64,000 nucleotides of DNA, taken from the NCBI GenBank assembly GCA_017512025.1, contig JAFWHH010000008.1:62001-126000 (forward strand), in the 5' to 3' direction. Position 1 is the first letter of the stretch. Every line of letters starts with the position of its first letter. Made by a program: the position numbers and the translations under genes. Below, piece after piece: positions 41,937 to 50,583 of this stretch. The notes below the pieces were generated by a model. The model was not told the DNA's origin and did no database searches. It saw nothing but the letters and a program-made list of their open reading frames with translations. This DNA comes from Clostridia bacterium (GTDB lineage Bacteria; Bacillota; Clostridia; TANB77; CAG-508).

Positions 41937-42292
41937 TGGTGGAGCTGAGGAGAATCGAACTCCTGTCCAATAACTCTTCCATATAAACTTCTCCGAGTGC
42001 AGTTTGTTATCAAAAATTCCAATACAAACTAGTTAACAAACAAGCTTATTTGTACTGTAGCTATTTAAAATACCCACTATTTCCATAGCATGAAATAGCT
42101 TCGTTTCCCACTAAATCGACGCCTTATTCTATAACGTGGGAATTATAGAAAAGACGCGCCGCACTAATTAGGCAGCGTAAGCTAATTCGTTATTAGCGTT
42201 TATATTTATTTTGCTTTTTTTAAGTGGCCAAAGCAACCATCCACTACTCGCTATTTATATTTCTAAATTACTGTCGAAACCGTTACAGCCCC
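41937..42292 (-). ncRNA. ssrA: tmRNA (transfer-messenger RNA)
   Basis: Rescues stalled ribosomes by adding a degradation tag. The tRNA-like ends pair: GGGGCTG at the 5' end (42292) and CAGCTCC-A-CCA at the 3' end (41937), with the T-arm GAGTTCGATTCTC. The 5' start GGGGCTGTAACGGTTTCGAC is typical. The tag frame ends ...NANNELAYAA then TAA (stop at 42168-42170); the resume codon cannot be fixed by eye. Promoter at 42312-42340, terminator at 41911-41934. Confidence 0.95.
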
Positions 42293-42311
42293 ATATGTAA
42301 TTTACTATGAT

Positions 42312-42340
42312 ATTATACTCTATATTAATGCTTTTATCAA
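42312..42340 (-). promoter_or_regulatory. Promoter of ssrA
   Basis: Minus strand TTGATA (42340-42335), 17-bp spacer, TATAAT (42317-42312). Confidence 0.8.
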
Positions 42341-42345
42341 TTCTT

Positions 42346-42387
42346 TTTTAATAAAGTTACGCCACAACGAAACAAATCGTTGTGGCG
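42346..42387 (-). terminator. Terminator of the 123-aa unit
   Basis: GCCACAACGA-TTTGTT-TCGTTGTGGC perfect stem (42361-42386), then a broken T-run. Confidence 0.8.
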
Positions 42388-42393
42388 CGGGAT

Positions 42394-42765
42394 TCACTTG
42401 ACCGGCTCATAGTATTCATGCCGGACTGTTCCTTTCTTGTCGTAGCCACGGTGCTGTTCAAGCTCGATTGTCTCACCGACATTAACTCTGTCAAACAAGT
42501 CGGCATCGTCAATTTCGATTTCTTTTCCTCCGTCAACCTGAACAAACACAAGGTACTCATCCTCCATCGGAACACGGTGAATTTTTTCTCCAATCTTGAA
42601 GACTTCATCACCATTGAATTCCTTCCGGACAACTTTCCCCTCTATCGTGACAACCTGGTACTTTAGGGTTTTAGCCCTTATTGTACCATAGACAAGACAT
42701 CCGACTACGAACACAACCAGTAGACCAATTACCCCAAGGACCAAGATTACCAAGAATCTCAACAT
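42394..42765 (-). CDS. Small membrane-anchored protein, 123 aa (GC-rich unit)
   Basis: Not recognised. One N-terminal membrane helix (about 3-28, LVILVLGVIGLLVVFVVGCL), then a ~90-residue beta-rich domain with alternating hydrophobic strands (YQVVTIEGKVVRKEF, EYLVFVQVDGGKEIEI, ETIELEQHRGYDKKG). It resembles the small extracytoplasmic domain proteins with an OB-like strand pattern often found in Firmicutes. The ATG at 42765 is chosen over GTG at 42774, with AAAGGG nine bases upstream. Promoter at 42808-42836. Directly behind the tmRNA gene. Confidence 0.62.
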   Translation of the reverse strand: MLRFLVILVLGVIGLLVVFVVGCLVYGTIRAKTLKYQVVTIEGKVVRKEFNGDEVFKIGEKIHRVPMEDEYLVFVQVDGGKEIEIDDADLFDRVNVGETIELEQHRGYDKKGTVRHEYYEPVK

Positions 42766-42807
42766 TTTGAACACCCTTTCTACAGAATTATTTGGATTGT
42801 ACCTTTT

Positions 42808-42836
42808 ATTGTACCATAATTTATGTCATCTTTCAA
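42808..42836 (-). promoter_or_regulatory. Promoter of the 123-aa unit
   Basis: Minus strand TTGAAA (42836-42831), 17-bp spacer holding ACATAAA, TACAAT (42813-42808). Confidence 0.65.
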
Positions 42837-42857
42837 GCTATAATTCATACAAACGCA

Positions 42858-42888
42858 TAAAAGAGGATGCTCTGCATCCTCTTTTAAT
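42858..42888. terminator. Terminator of hpf
   Basis: AAAAGAGGATGC-TCT-GCATCCTCTTTT perfect stem, T-rich on both strands. Confidence 0.88.
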
Positions 42889-42907
42889 TTTCTTATTAAA
42901 TTATATT

Positions 42908-43438
42908 TTATTCTGGTTCAACCAATCCAAAGTTAACTCCATCTTTTAATTTAAATATAACATTAACTTTGTTTGTGTCAGCATTTACAAATGTTAAGAA
43001 CATATTATTTGATTCCATTAATTTTAATTTAGCATCTTCAACTGCTGTTGGTCTTACCTCATAATATGTTGTTTTTAGTACTTCTTTTTCAACTTCATGG
43101 CTAGCTTCGTTGAAAGAAATAATATCTTGCTCTTTAATAGATCCAGATGTTATTTGTTTTTCTTTCTTAGCCTTAGTTTTTCTGATTTGTCCTTCTATGA
43201 TATCGATATCTTTATCTATAGATGCATATAAATCATTTTTCTCTGTTACTGCTCTATAAAAGTTTCCATTTATATTAGCAGATATTTCAGCAACTTGATC
43301 TTTACCTTCTGTTTTGATTGTTGCTCTTACATCTATTTCGTCATCTGTATATTTTTGTAGTCTTTCACACTTTTTCTCAACATACTCTTTAATTGCTTCT
43401 GTTGCTTTTAACTCTTTTCCTGTTATTTTTATGTTCAT
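42908..43438 (-). CDS. hpf: Ribosome hibernation promoting factor, long form
   Basis: 176 aa. N-terminal HPF/YfiA domain (about 1-100: MNIKITGKELKATEAIKEYV, KCERLQKYTDDEIDVRATI) plus the C-terminal dimerisation domain of long HPF (about 120-176: VLKTTYYEVRPTAVEDAKLKL in part, MFLTFVNADTNKVNVIFKLKDG). It dimerises idle 70S ribosomes into 100S particles. The ATG at 43438 is chosen over GTG at 43447 because AAGGAG is correctly spaced. Monocistronic with a strong terminator. Confidence 0.95.
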   Translation of the reverse strand: MNIKITGKELKATEAIKEYVEKKCERLQKYTDDEIDVRATIKTEGKDQVAEISANINGNFYRAVTEKNDLYASIDKDIDIIEGQIRKTKAKKEKQITSGSIKEQDIISFNEASHEVEKEVLKTTYYEVRPTAVEDAKLKLMESNNMFLTFVNADTNKVNVIFKLKDGVNFGLVEPE

Positions 43439-43647
43439 AAAAACCACTCCTTCCTAGTATCTTTTGTTTTGTAATGCTGTGTCTTCATTATATATGCTTT
43501 TATTTATTTTTTCAAGATTAAATAATACATTTTATATTTATAAATGATTAATTACACTTTTTCCTTGAAAAATCAATTATTTATAGTCATCCTATTTACT
43601 ATTGGTTTTAATATATGATATAATATGTAAACTAGAAGGAGGTTTAT

Positions 43648-44004
43648 ATGAATAAACAACTTTTTATAATGAATAATGCAAGCAATATGCTTTCAAAAAA
43701 ATATATTAATGGATTGATTTTAGAAATAAATAAATTAGATATAAATAAGCAAATGAAGGAACTTATGTTAGTTGCATCAACTAATCTATTATCTCCAACA
43801 AAAACTTCAAAAGGTATTATCTATCAAGTAGAAGCATTCAAAAAGCAAGCAAGGGTAATGCCTGATAAAACAAAAAGTAAATATTTAAATAGTGTAATTG
43901 ATGATTTGAATTCTTTATCTATGCGTGACCTAATTGAGAATATTGATGAGTTAGTATTTTTCCTAGAAAAGAATGAAGTTAGTATTACTGTAAAAAATAA
44001 TTAA
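43648..44004 (+). CDS. Unknown helical protein, 118 aa
   Basis: No known domain. The sequence is almost wholly helical and Lys/Asn-rich (NASNMLSKKYINGLILEINKLD at the start; LIENIDELVFFLEKNEVSI at the end), with no signal peptide, cysteine or membrane segment. AT-rich native codon use. ATG at 43648 has AGAAGGAGGTTTAT. It is convergent with the patatin gene and shares its terminator. Confidence 0.65.
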   Translation: MNKQLFIMNNASNMLSKKYINGLILEINKLDINKQMKELMLVASTNLLSPTKTSKGIIYQVEAFKKQARVMPDKTKSKYLNSVIDDLNSLSMRDLIENIDELVFFLEKNEVSITVKNN

Positions 44005-44039
44005 TAATAATTAATAATAATTTATAATGATAAAAAAAT

Positions 44040-44072
44040 TTAAGACTATATAGCTTGGCTATATAGTCTTAT
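44040..44072. terminator. Bidirectional terminator between the 118-aa gene and patatin
   Basis: AAGACTATATAGC-TTG-GCTATATAGTCTT perfect stem. Confidence 0.85.
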
Positions 44073-44925
44073 TTATTACTTCTAATATTCTATCTTTGTT
44101 ATCCATTATTGCTCTATATCCAATATCAATACACTTATCAACATCGTCAATTACCATTAAACTTGTACCTCTTGCATCAATTTCAATTGCAAGGTCAGCC
44201 TCTTTTTGAGCGGCTCTTACGTCTTTTAATGAGAATATATCAACGGTTCTTAATATGATTCCAAGTACATTTTCATCCTTTGCATCATAATCATCCAATT
44301 TAAAACTTAAACCAATTGTTATATCTGCTCCCATATCTTTTAGTACTTTAACTGGTAAATTATCCCTTGTTCCTCCATCTATAAAATTATATTTTCCAAT
44401 AGTGCTTGTTGTAAATATTCCCGGAAATGCCATGCTAGATCTAACAACTTTACCTATTGGAATATCATATAGATAATCAACTTCCCCATTCTCTAGTCCA
44501 AAATCTTTAGATAAAAATATACATTCCTTTGTTGAAATTGTATCAACAGTTGCTATTGCAAGTGGTATTTTAACATCAGATATTAATTTACAACCTTTCT
44601 TCTCTGTATTTTCTTGAATAAAATTCTCTAGTCTTTCTCCTGGTATTAGTCCTTTTAATTTTAACTTTTTGCTCGTTAAGTACGACCCAACAGATGTTAT
44701 GATTGGTCTTTTTTCAATCTTTGTTAATTTTTTATATGATTTATATATTAAGTCTTTTATCTCATCACAAGAAAAACCAGCTGCATATAATGCTGTTGTC
44801 ATTGATCCAGAGCTTGTTCCAGACATATAATCAAATTTAATTCCTAATTCTTCAAAAGCTCTTAGTGCTCCAATATATGCAACACCTTTTAATCCGCCTC
44901 CAGCAAATGCAACTCCTAATTTCAT
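44059..44925 (-). CDS. Patatin-like phospholipase
   Basis: 288 aa lipid acyl hydrolase. The oxyanion loop FAGGGLKGVAYIGAL (about 7-21), the nucleophile motif GTSSG (about 40-44) and the catalytic Asp in FIDGGTRDNLP (about 184-194) form the patatin catalytic dyad. No signal peptide, so intracellular. It resembles the RssA-like bacterial subfamily; the lipid substrate is unknown. ATG after TAAGGAGGAGTTAT. Monocistronic. Confidence 0.93.
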   Translation of the reverse strand: MKLGVAFAGGGLKGVAYIGALRAFEELGIKFDYMSGTSSGSMTTALYAAGFSCDEIKDLIYKSYKKLTKIEKRPIITSVGSYLTSKKLKLKGLIPGERLENFIQENTEKKGCKLISDVKIPLAIATVDTISTKECIFLSKDFGLENGEVDYLYDIPIGKVVRSSMAFPGIFTTSTIGKYNFIDGGTRDNLPVKVLKDMGADITIGLSFKLDDYDAKDENVLGIILRTVDIFSLKDVRAAQKEADLAIEIDARGTSLMVIDDVDKCIDIGYRAIMDNKDRILEVINKTI

Positions 44926-44996
44926 ATAACTCCTCCTTAATTTAAGTGTTTTAATTATATCTCTATATGTATCTTTTGTCTAATAAAAACGATAAT

Positions 44997-45025
44997 TTGA
45001 TTTTTAGGCAACATAATGTTATAAT
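44997..45025 (+). promoter_or_regulatory. Promoter of the 57-aa unit
   Basis: TTGATT (44997-45002), 17-bp spacer, TATAAT (45020-45025). Confidence 0.8.
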
Positions 45026-45072
45026 AGGCGTTGGCTATCCAAAATACTATTTGAAAGGAGTGCAATTGCGAT

Positions 45073-45246
45073 ATGAATCATCGTGTTGCCAATGCCTATC
45101 AGCAGATGAAGAAGAAAAAATATCCTAACGGTGCACCGAAGGATTCCCCTGACTCATCTGCCGCCGATGCGGAAAACAAAAAGCGCACAAACCTTGCTGT
45201 ACCGGCTCACGTACGTGATCCGTTTTTCAGAAGATGTTTTGAGTAA
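45073..45246 (+). CDS. Small basic protein, 57 aa (GC-rich unit)
   Basis: Starts MNHRVANAYQQMKKKKYP and ends HVRDPFFRRCFE. It is basic, hydrophilic and Ser/Ala/Asp-containing in the middle (SPDSSAADAENKKR). No domain is recognised. Evidence that it is real: a promoter with consensus -10 and 17-bp spacing at 44997, AAAGGAG before the ATG, GC-rich codon use and an excellent terminator right after. Too short for similarity-free inference of function. Confidence 0.62.
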   Translation: MNHRVANAYQQMKKKKYPNGAPKDSPDSSAADAENKKRTNLAVPAHVRDPFFRRCFE

Positions 45247-45265
45247 GCTCTTTATTTCTCCGCAA

Positions 45266-45300
45266 AGGGCACCCATGTTGTTCATGGGTGCCCTTTTTAT
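45266..45300 (+). terminator. Terminator of the 57-aa unit
   Basis: GGGCACCCATG-TTGTT-CATGGGTGCCC perfect 11-bp stem followed by TTTTTAT. Confidence 0.93.
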
Positions 45301-45323
45301 TTATTATAATTCTTCTTATTAAT

Positions 45324-45761
45324 TTATAAATATTTTTTTAATGTCTCAACACTATCTTCTTGCATTGCAACAAAATCGTCTAATATTTGTCTTACATTTG
45401 GAGATAAATCTTCATCTTTATTTTGATTTTGTAATCTAACTCCTTCTATTATTCCCATGTTAGTTCCTTGAATTAATAGTTCAGAAATCTTTTCATTACT
45501 TTGATCTGTCATTGTTTTCATTTGAATACCATACCATGACATAGCTTTTGTCATAACATTTGTTGTATGAGGTTCTTTTATAGAATATTTGTCATATTCA
45601 ACAGCTATTCTATCAGCCACCTCTTTATACTTACGATATTCGCCATCTAGCACTTTTTTGAACACAGAGTCACCAACTTTATCATAAACATATTTAATTG
45701 CATCCATGCCCATTGTCGCGCCTTTATTAATCTCATCTAAAACATTAACATTATTATCCAT
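45324..45761 (-). CDS. Unknown helical protein, 145 aa
   Basis: Mostly long amphipathic helices with alternating acidic and hydrophobic residues (ATMGMDAIKYVYDKVGDSVFKKVL; VADRIAVEYDKYSIK; KISELLIQGTNMGIIEGVRLQ). The four-helix pattern recalls ferritin-like DUF2383-type proteins, but the metal-ligand spacing cannot be confirmed. No signal peptide. ATG after AGGAGGTTTTAGT. Followed by a 90-base pyrimidine/purine-biased spacer to the HAM1 gene's end; no shared operon is clear. Confidence 0.6.
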   Translation of the reverse strand: MDNNVNVLDEINKGATMGMDAIKYVYDKVGDSVFKKVLDGEYRKYKEVADRIAVEYDKYSIKEPHTTNVMTKAMSWYGIQMKTMTDQSNEKISELLIQGTNMGIIEGVRLQNQNKDEDLSPNVRQILDDFVAMQEDSVETLKKYL

Positions 45762-45857
45762 ACTAAAACCTCCTGATTTAGTATTAGTATGAGTTATAAT
45801 TATATTTTTATTCTTTTATTTTCTTTTACTTTTATTCTTTCTTTTTTATTTTAAGTT

Positions 45858-46433
45858 TTATTTATTGTTTTGTTTCTTATACCAATCTGCAAAAACATCC
45901 ATAGAGTTTACTGAATCATATCTAATTCGATTTTCTCTTTCTTCATCAGACATTTCTGCTAATGTCTTATCATATCCTTTTGGCTTATATATATACCATA
46001 AATCTGACCATTTTTTATCCGTATCTTTTCCAAGTATTTCTTTAGATATTTCTCCTTCATGATTTCCCATAAATTGATGTAATTCTTTTCCATCATAATA
46101 TGATAAACATTCTGTAAATCTACAAGCTCTATTCTCCTTACCTTCCATTAACTTTAAAATTCCATCTATCCCTAATGTATCCAAAGAAAAATTAACAAAA
46201 GCTCTTGGGAATCCATTTAATGCATCTATCCAAAAGCCACTATCCATTGATATGCATGGTGTTTTAACTAGCTCATATGCTTCCATTACCTTTTGTTTTG
46301 AAATAAATTTAATATCATCACTTCTTGGTTCATCTAAATCATATTCAAATATCTTTACTTTAACATCTTTCAAAGCTCTCTCAGCAGATGCTATCTTTCC
46401 TTTGTTATGTGTTACAAATACTATTTCTTCCAT
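45858..46433 (-). CDS. HAM1/RdgB-like non-canonical purine NTP pyrophosphatase
   Basis: 191 aa. Hydrolyses ITP, XTP or dITP to the monophosphate to keep pools clean. Visible: VTHNKGKIASAERAL (the S/THNxxK motif, about 6-20), MDSGFWIDALNGFPRAFVNF (catalytic Asp, about 67-86) and a C-terminal RIRYDSVN segment in place of the usual basic SHR end. Divergent from E. coli RdgB but the fold features hold. The ATG at 46433 is chosen because ATGGAGGAAATATCT precedes it. The ADA-like gene lies behind it on the same strand, separated by a terminator. Confidence 0.83.
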   Translation of the reverse strand: MEEIVFVTHNKGKIASAERALKDVKVKIFEYDLDEPRSDDIKFISKQKVMEAYELVKTPCISMDSGFWIDALNGFPRAFVNFSLDTLGIDGILKLMEGKENRACRFTECLSYYDGKELHQFMGNHEGEISKEILGKDTDKKWSDLWYIYKPKGYDKTLAEMSDEERENRIRYDSVNSMDVFADWYKKQNNK

Positions 46434-46514
46434 AGATATTTCCTCCATCATTCACATATTATCACACATTCCACGAATTATAAACATATCATATTATTTT
46501 TTTCTACAATTCAT

Positions 46515-46550
46515 AAAAAAATAAAGAGCATGTTCATACATGCTCTTTTA
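46515..46550 (-). terminator. Terminator of the ADA-like gene
   Basis: AAAGAGCATGT-TCAT-ACATGCTCTTT perfect stem directly after the stop codon. Confidence 0.9.
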
Positions 46551-46551
46551 T

Positions 46552-49026
46552 TTATGATAATATATCTGGATTATCGTTTTTAATTTTACTTACTAAATCT
46601 TCGTTCTCAAAATTAAATTTAGTAATATATCCATCTAAGTAACTTGCTTTTTCCTTTAATGCTTCTACATCATCATTGATATAAATCTTTGATTTACCTT
46701 TACCATTCTTAGCTTCTTGTACTAAATTTGATACTGGAGAGTTACCATCAAATGCAACTACTACAGATGGTCTACGTTCAAATATTTCGTAGTTAAAGCT
46801 CTTGTAAATACCAAGCTCCTCAGACTCTGTTGAAATACAAACACCATCTAAATTATTTTCCAATAATTCTTCAGCTAATTGTTTATCTATTTTCTTTGGA
46901 ACAATAGCATCAATCTCGAATTTCTTTCCAAGCTCTTTACTAATATCTAAAATAGCTTTTTCATAACCTTGCATCTTATGTCCAATTACAAAGTATGTCT
47001 TTTCATTATCAAGTTTTTGAACTAGCTCTCTTAGCATCTTTAATCCATCTGGACTAATTTCTGTTTCTCTTCCTAATGTGTTGAAACTTCCACCAGCAAT
47101 AACTACCGGAACTTTGTCAGTTGGTAATTTAACTATTTTGCTTCTTAATACTTCTTCAGATTCAACCTCAGTATCCTTACCAATTTTAAATTCTCTATCT
47201 TTATTTTTCTCTATTTCAATAGCTTGCTCTTCTAAAATGGCGTCCTTAATATTTCTACCATTTAACCATTCTTCAAACTTGCGCTCTTTTAATTTAAAAT
47301 AGTTTTCATTCTCTGCCATTAATTTATCTTCAACAGCTCTCATCTTCATTAAATCTTCGCTTGAAAGGTTTAATAAGTTTGTTAGAGCCATTTGCTCTTC
47401 CATACAATCTGTTCCATAGAATCCACAACCATCAGATCCTTGAACACAGTTAACGTCATTTGCTAAATATTTCTTTAATGGATGTAAGCTTATTTCAGTT
47501 AAGTTATTTAATCTAACATTAGAAGTTAATTGGAATTCTAGAATAACTCCGTTTTTTTTCATTGTCTTAATTAGCTTTCTACCATCTTCCGTTTCAGTAT
47601 CAATTCCATATAATCCATGTCCTAATCTACATCTAGGCATCTTCTTTCCCTTTGGAACTGATTCTACTATACAGTCTATTGATCTTTGTACATTTGATCT
47701 TAAACTGTCATTTTCACCAGCATGTATTTTAACTGTAAATCCATCATTTTGCTCAACAGCATATTCTACTATTTCTTTGATAACTGGTTTAAATTTATAA
47801 ATATCATTTACTTCTTCACCGATTATATCACTACCAACAACATAAGGGCTTCTTGCCGCAACTTTAAATGCATCAAGACCTTCTTTTAATTGTTGTTCAG
47901 TCATTAATGTTCTACTGAAAGCACCTAAAAATCTTAGTTTAACTCCTGTTTCCGCTTCTATTTTTGGAAGAATATCATGTAATTCTCCCATGATTCTTGC
48001 ACCTTCTTCACCTTTTCTAACTATCCAAGTAACAGAAATTTCAGCATAGTTAATACCTTGTTTTTGATATTCTCTAGCAACCCATAAAATCTTATCTTGT
48101 AATAAACTATTATCCTTATATGCTTCGCTCTTAGAATCTTCCATCATCTTTAGAAGATTATTTTTAACATCTTTATCTGTTATTTGCTCAATCTTTGATT
48201 TAGTAATTTCAATTCTATCTTCACTTGGTTTACCTTTTAAGAATGCATATCTATATAAATATAATTTTTCTAAGTTAGTAAAAACTGCTTGCCCATCTTT
48301 AATAAGAACTAAGCTGTTTCTTATCTTAGCAATATTTTCTTCAACATCGTTTGGATTGTTTAGAATTAAATCCGCAAAGTTAATATATGTCTCATCATCA
48401 ATTTTTCTGATTAATTTCTTTCCAGGTAAATCTTCGTACATATATTTACGCTCTACTTCGCATCTTTCTTGGAATAATTTGTTAGCTTGTTTATCAGAAA
48501 GCTTTAATCCAAGCTTTTTAATGTAATACATTGAATACTTAATTTGGTGCTTAACACCAAGAGCTATAATATCATCTGAATTTAAGTTTGCAAAAATATG
48601 TGTATGTAAGTCCGTTCTAAATTTTTCTTTTTTCTTTATATATGTTTTAATTAATGTTTTCTCTACAGGAATTTTATATTCCTTAGTTTGAGACATTAGA
48701 GTTTTATTTATGGCCGGAATTTTAGCCTTAATAAATACATCCCCGTTAGCATAAATGTTTGCAATTTTTATGCCACCTAATCTAAAGCAATATACTTCAT
48801 CATTGTCTACATTTATTTCAGCCGGAATAGTTCCCTTAATTATTTTCATGTCGTTTTCATCTTTTTCTGTCTCGACATTACAAATTCTAGCTAAGTTAGT
48901 TATTAAGTTACCAGTTTTATGATTTGGAGTCTCTATAATATAAGTTAGTTCATCATCATTCTCTTTGTATAAATTAACGATAATATCCTTTTCTTTATCT
49001 AGATAAATCCTATCAAAAAATTCCAC
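46552..49026 (-). CDS. Large multidomain adenosine-deaminase-like protein
   Basis: 824 aa, far longer than normal deaminase (~340). Residues 1-130 are a separate beta-rich domain. The deaminase barrel starts at RTDLHTH (137-143, zinc His pair) and continues with VKIHAGEN, RLGHGLYG, LTSNVRLNN, HPLKKYL and GSDGCG (one Asp of the usual D-D pair kept, the second replaced by Gly). About 200 residues are inserted after the first zinc motif. The last ~185 residues form a Rossmann-like domain (VIAGGSFNTLG..., VIGHKMQGYEKAI) resembling SLOG/LOG folds. The size recalls RdrB of the RADAR system, but no RdrA ATPase is adjacent. GTG start. Confidence 0.78.
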   Translation of the reverse strand: MEFFDRIYLDKEKDIIVNLYKENDDELTYIIETPNHKTGNLITNLARICNVETEKDENDMKIIKGTIPAEINVDNDEVYCFRLGGIKIANIYANGDVFIKAKIPAINKTLMSQTKEYKIPVEKTLIKTYIKKKEKFRTDLHTHIFANLNSDDIIALGVKHQIKYSMYYIKKLGLKLSDKQANKLFQERCEVERKYMYEDLPGKKLIRKIDDETYINFADLILNNPNDVEENIAKIRNSLVLIKDGQAVFTNLEKLYLYRYAFLKGKPSEDRIEITKSKIEQITDKDVKNNLLKMMEDSKSEAYKDNSLLQDKILWVAREYQKQGINYAEISVTWIVRKGEEGARIMGELHDILPKIEAETGVKLRFLGAFSRTLMTEQQLKEGLDAFKVAARSPYVVGSDIIGEEVNDIYKFKPVIKEIVEYAVEQNDGFTVKIHAGENDSLRSNVQRSIDCIVESVPKGKKMPRCRLGHGLYGIDTETEDGRKLIKTMKKNGVILEFQLTSNVRLNNLTEISLHPLKKYLANDVNCVQGSDGCGFYGTDCMEEQMALTNLLNLSSEDLMKMRAVEDKLMAENENYFKLKERKFEEWLNGRNIKDAILEEQAIEIEKNKDREFKIGKDTEVESEEVLRSKIVKLPTDKVPVVIAGGSFNTLGRETEISPDGLKMLRELVQKLDNEKTYFVIGHKMQGYEKAILDISKELGKKFEIDAIVPKKIDKQLAEELLENNLDGVCISTESEELGIYKSFNYEIFERRPSVVVAFDGNSPVSNLVQEAKNGKGKSKIYINDDVEALKEKASYLDGYITKFNFENEDLVSKIKNDNPDILS

Positions 49027-49113
49027 TCTAATAATCTCCTTTCAAAAAAGAATTATGTAAAGACTATTGTATCATATTTTTCAAATAAACACAACTGTTT
49101 TGCCTAAAATCAT

Positions 49114-50583
49114 CTAGAAATGATATACACTTATATATAATGTATCTCCTATACATGTATAGTGCCTTGTTTGATCAAGGTTCTCAACGTACAATTCTAT
49201 CATTTCATAAGTTCTTGTTAACCTTTCAAGATTTCTTCCAGTATAATAGTTAATAAATCCATCAACAGACCATTCTACTCTTAGAGTGCTAATCGCAAAA
49301 CTGTTTCTCTTAGTTTTTACTTCATCATGAAATTTTCCCATATCATTTGCTTCAAGCATAACCGCAATCTTCGTTACTTTAATATTGTTTTCTTTCTCAT
49401 ATTCAGAAATGTATTCATCTAATACATATACGTCTCTTACGTCTAATTCATTTGTTTTTTGATTTAATAGAGTTAAATACACATAGTTCACAGAATTTGT
49501 TATTGCATAAACTATTAATACACATATTAACAGTTTACTTCCGATTTTTTTATTGTTTACGAAATCAGATTTTGTGATTATATGAATAAACAATATACCA
49601 ATTGTAGCTCCCATAGAAAATCTTAATCTTCCTGAAAAGAATGCTGTTAATGTCAAAATTGATGGTATAAAGCTAACTGCAATACCAAAAACAACTAAGA
49701 AGATTTGCTCTATTAAAAATCTCTCACCCTTTTTATTTTTATTATATCTAAATGTATTATATTGTACTAAAACCTCGATTATAAGAATAAAAGCTAAAAA
49801 TAAATATTTTGGAAATTTATCAGCAGTAAACACAAGTACTTCCCAAATATTATATAAACATAAAGTAATATTTTCGAATAGAGTTCCTGTAATTCTTTCT
49901 TGCTCTATTCCAAATACTTTTTGAACAATTAATATCTCACAGTAGTTAATACCAATAACAATTAACGCAAAAATAATTGCCTTTATAAAGTTTATTATTA
50001 TTTCTTTAAGGCTTTCTTCTTTCAACATTGAGAATAAAATAACAGATATAAAAAACATTGATATCGTTGCTTGGTATGAAAATATTCCAAGTAGAAGGAA
50101 TACAAAAGTTTTAAAATATCTCTTATTATCAACCATTATATCTGCAGCAATTATGTAGAACAATACACTTAAAGACATAACAAATCCCTCTGCAAAGTAT
50201 AAGTTCACAATATGAAAGAAATGAAAGATCGTATAATAACAAGCAATTATTAATAAGGCTTTGCCAGTTTTGCTTTCTACTTTTTTATATTTTAATACTA
50301 TGTTTTTTAACTTAATAACAGCTATTACAGAAACAATAATAGCTAGAATCATTAGAATTCTATTATATGTAAAAATTGGTAGTTTTAATTTTTCAGCAAT
50401 TAAAGAAATACATCCCATAAAAACTCTTCCGTCTAAAAAAGAATAATTAATTGCATATCCTTGATAACCATATCTTACAATCATAAATGTATCATTTGAA
50501 AAGTGTTTTACTATATAGCTTAGTAATATTACACATGTAAAAATAAACAAACCAACACCAAGTTTAATATCTTTTAATTTCAT
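49114..50583 (-). CDS. Polytopic glucosyltransferase-like protein (Glucos_trans_II type)
   Basis: 489 aa with about 11-13 membrane segments and a soluble C-terminal ~100 residues. The N-terminal motif HFSNDTFMIVRYGYQGYAINY (written in two parts: HFSNDTFMI and YGYQGYAI) followed by DGRVFMG matches the GtrV/Glucos_trans_II pattern of undecaprenyl-linked sugar transferases. Likely glycosylates a surface polymer. The ATG is directly after the queH stop, so coupled. Last gene of the long minus-strand run. Confidence 0.75.
   Translation of the reverse strand: MKLKDIKLGVGLFIFTCVILLSYIVKHFSNDTFMIVRYGYQGYAINYSFLDGRVFMGCISLIAEKLKLPIFTYNRILMILAIIVSVIAVIKLKNIVLKYKKVESKTGKALLIIACYYTIFHFFHIVNLYFAEGFVMSLSVLFYIIAADIMVDNKRYFKTFVFLLLGIFSYQATISMFFISVILFSMLKEESLKEIIINFIKAIIFALIVIGINYCEILIVQKVFGIEQERITGTLFENITLCLYNIWEVLVFTADKFPKYLFLAFILIIEVLVQYNTFRYNKNKKGERFLIEQIFLVVFGIAVSFIPSILTLTAFFSGRLRFSMGATIGILFIHIITKSDFVNNKKIGSKLLICVLIVYAITNSVNYVYLTLLNQKTNELDVRDVYVLDEYISEYEKENNIKVTKIAVMLEANDMGKFHDEVKTKRNSFAISTLRVEWSVDGFINYYTGRNLERLTRTYEMIELYVENLDQTRHYTCIGDTLYISVYHF

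Noticed and set aside
46552..49026. A full RADAR anti-phage system
   Set aside because: Only a large deaminase-like protein is present; no RdrA-type ATPase or membrane partner flanks it, and the similarity is by size and motif only.
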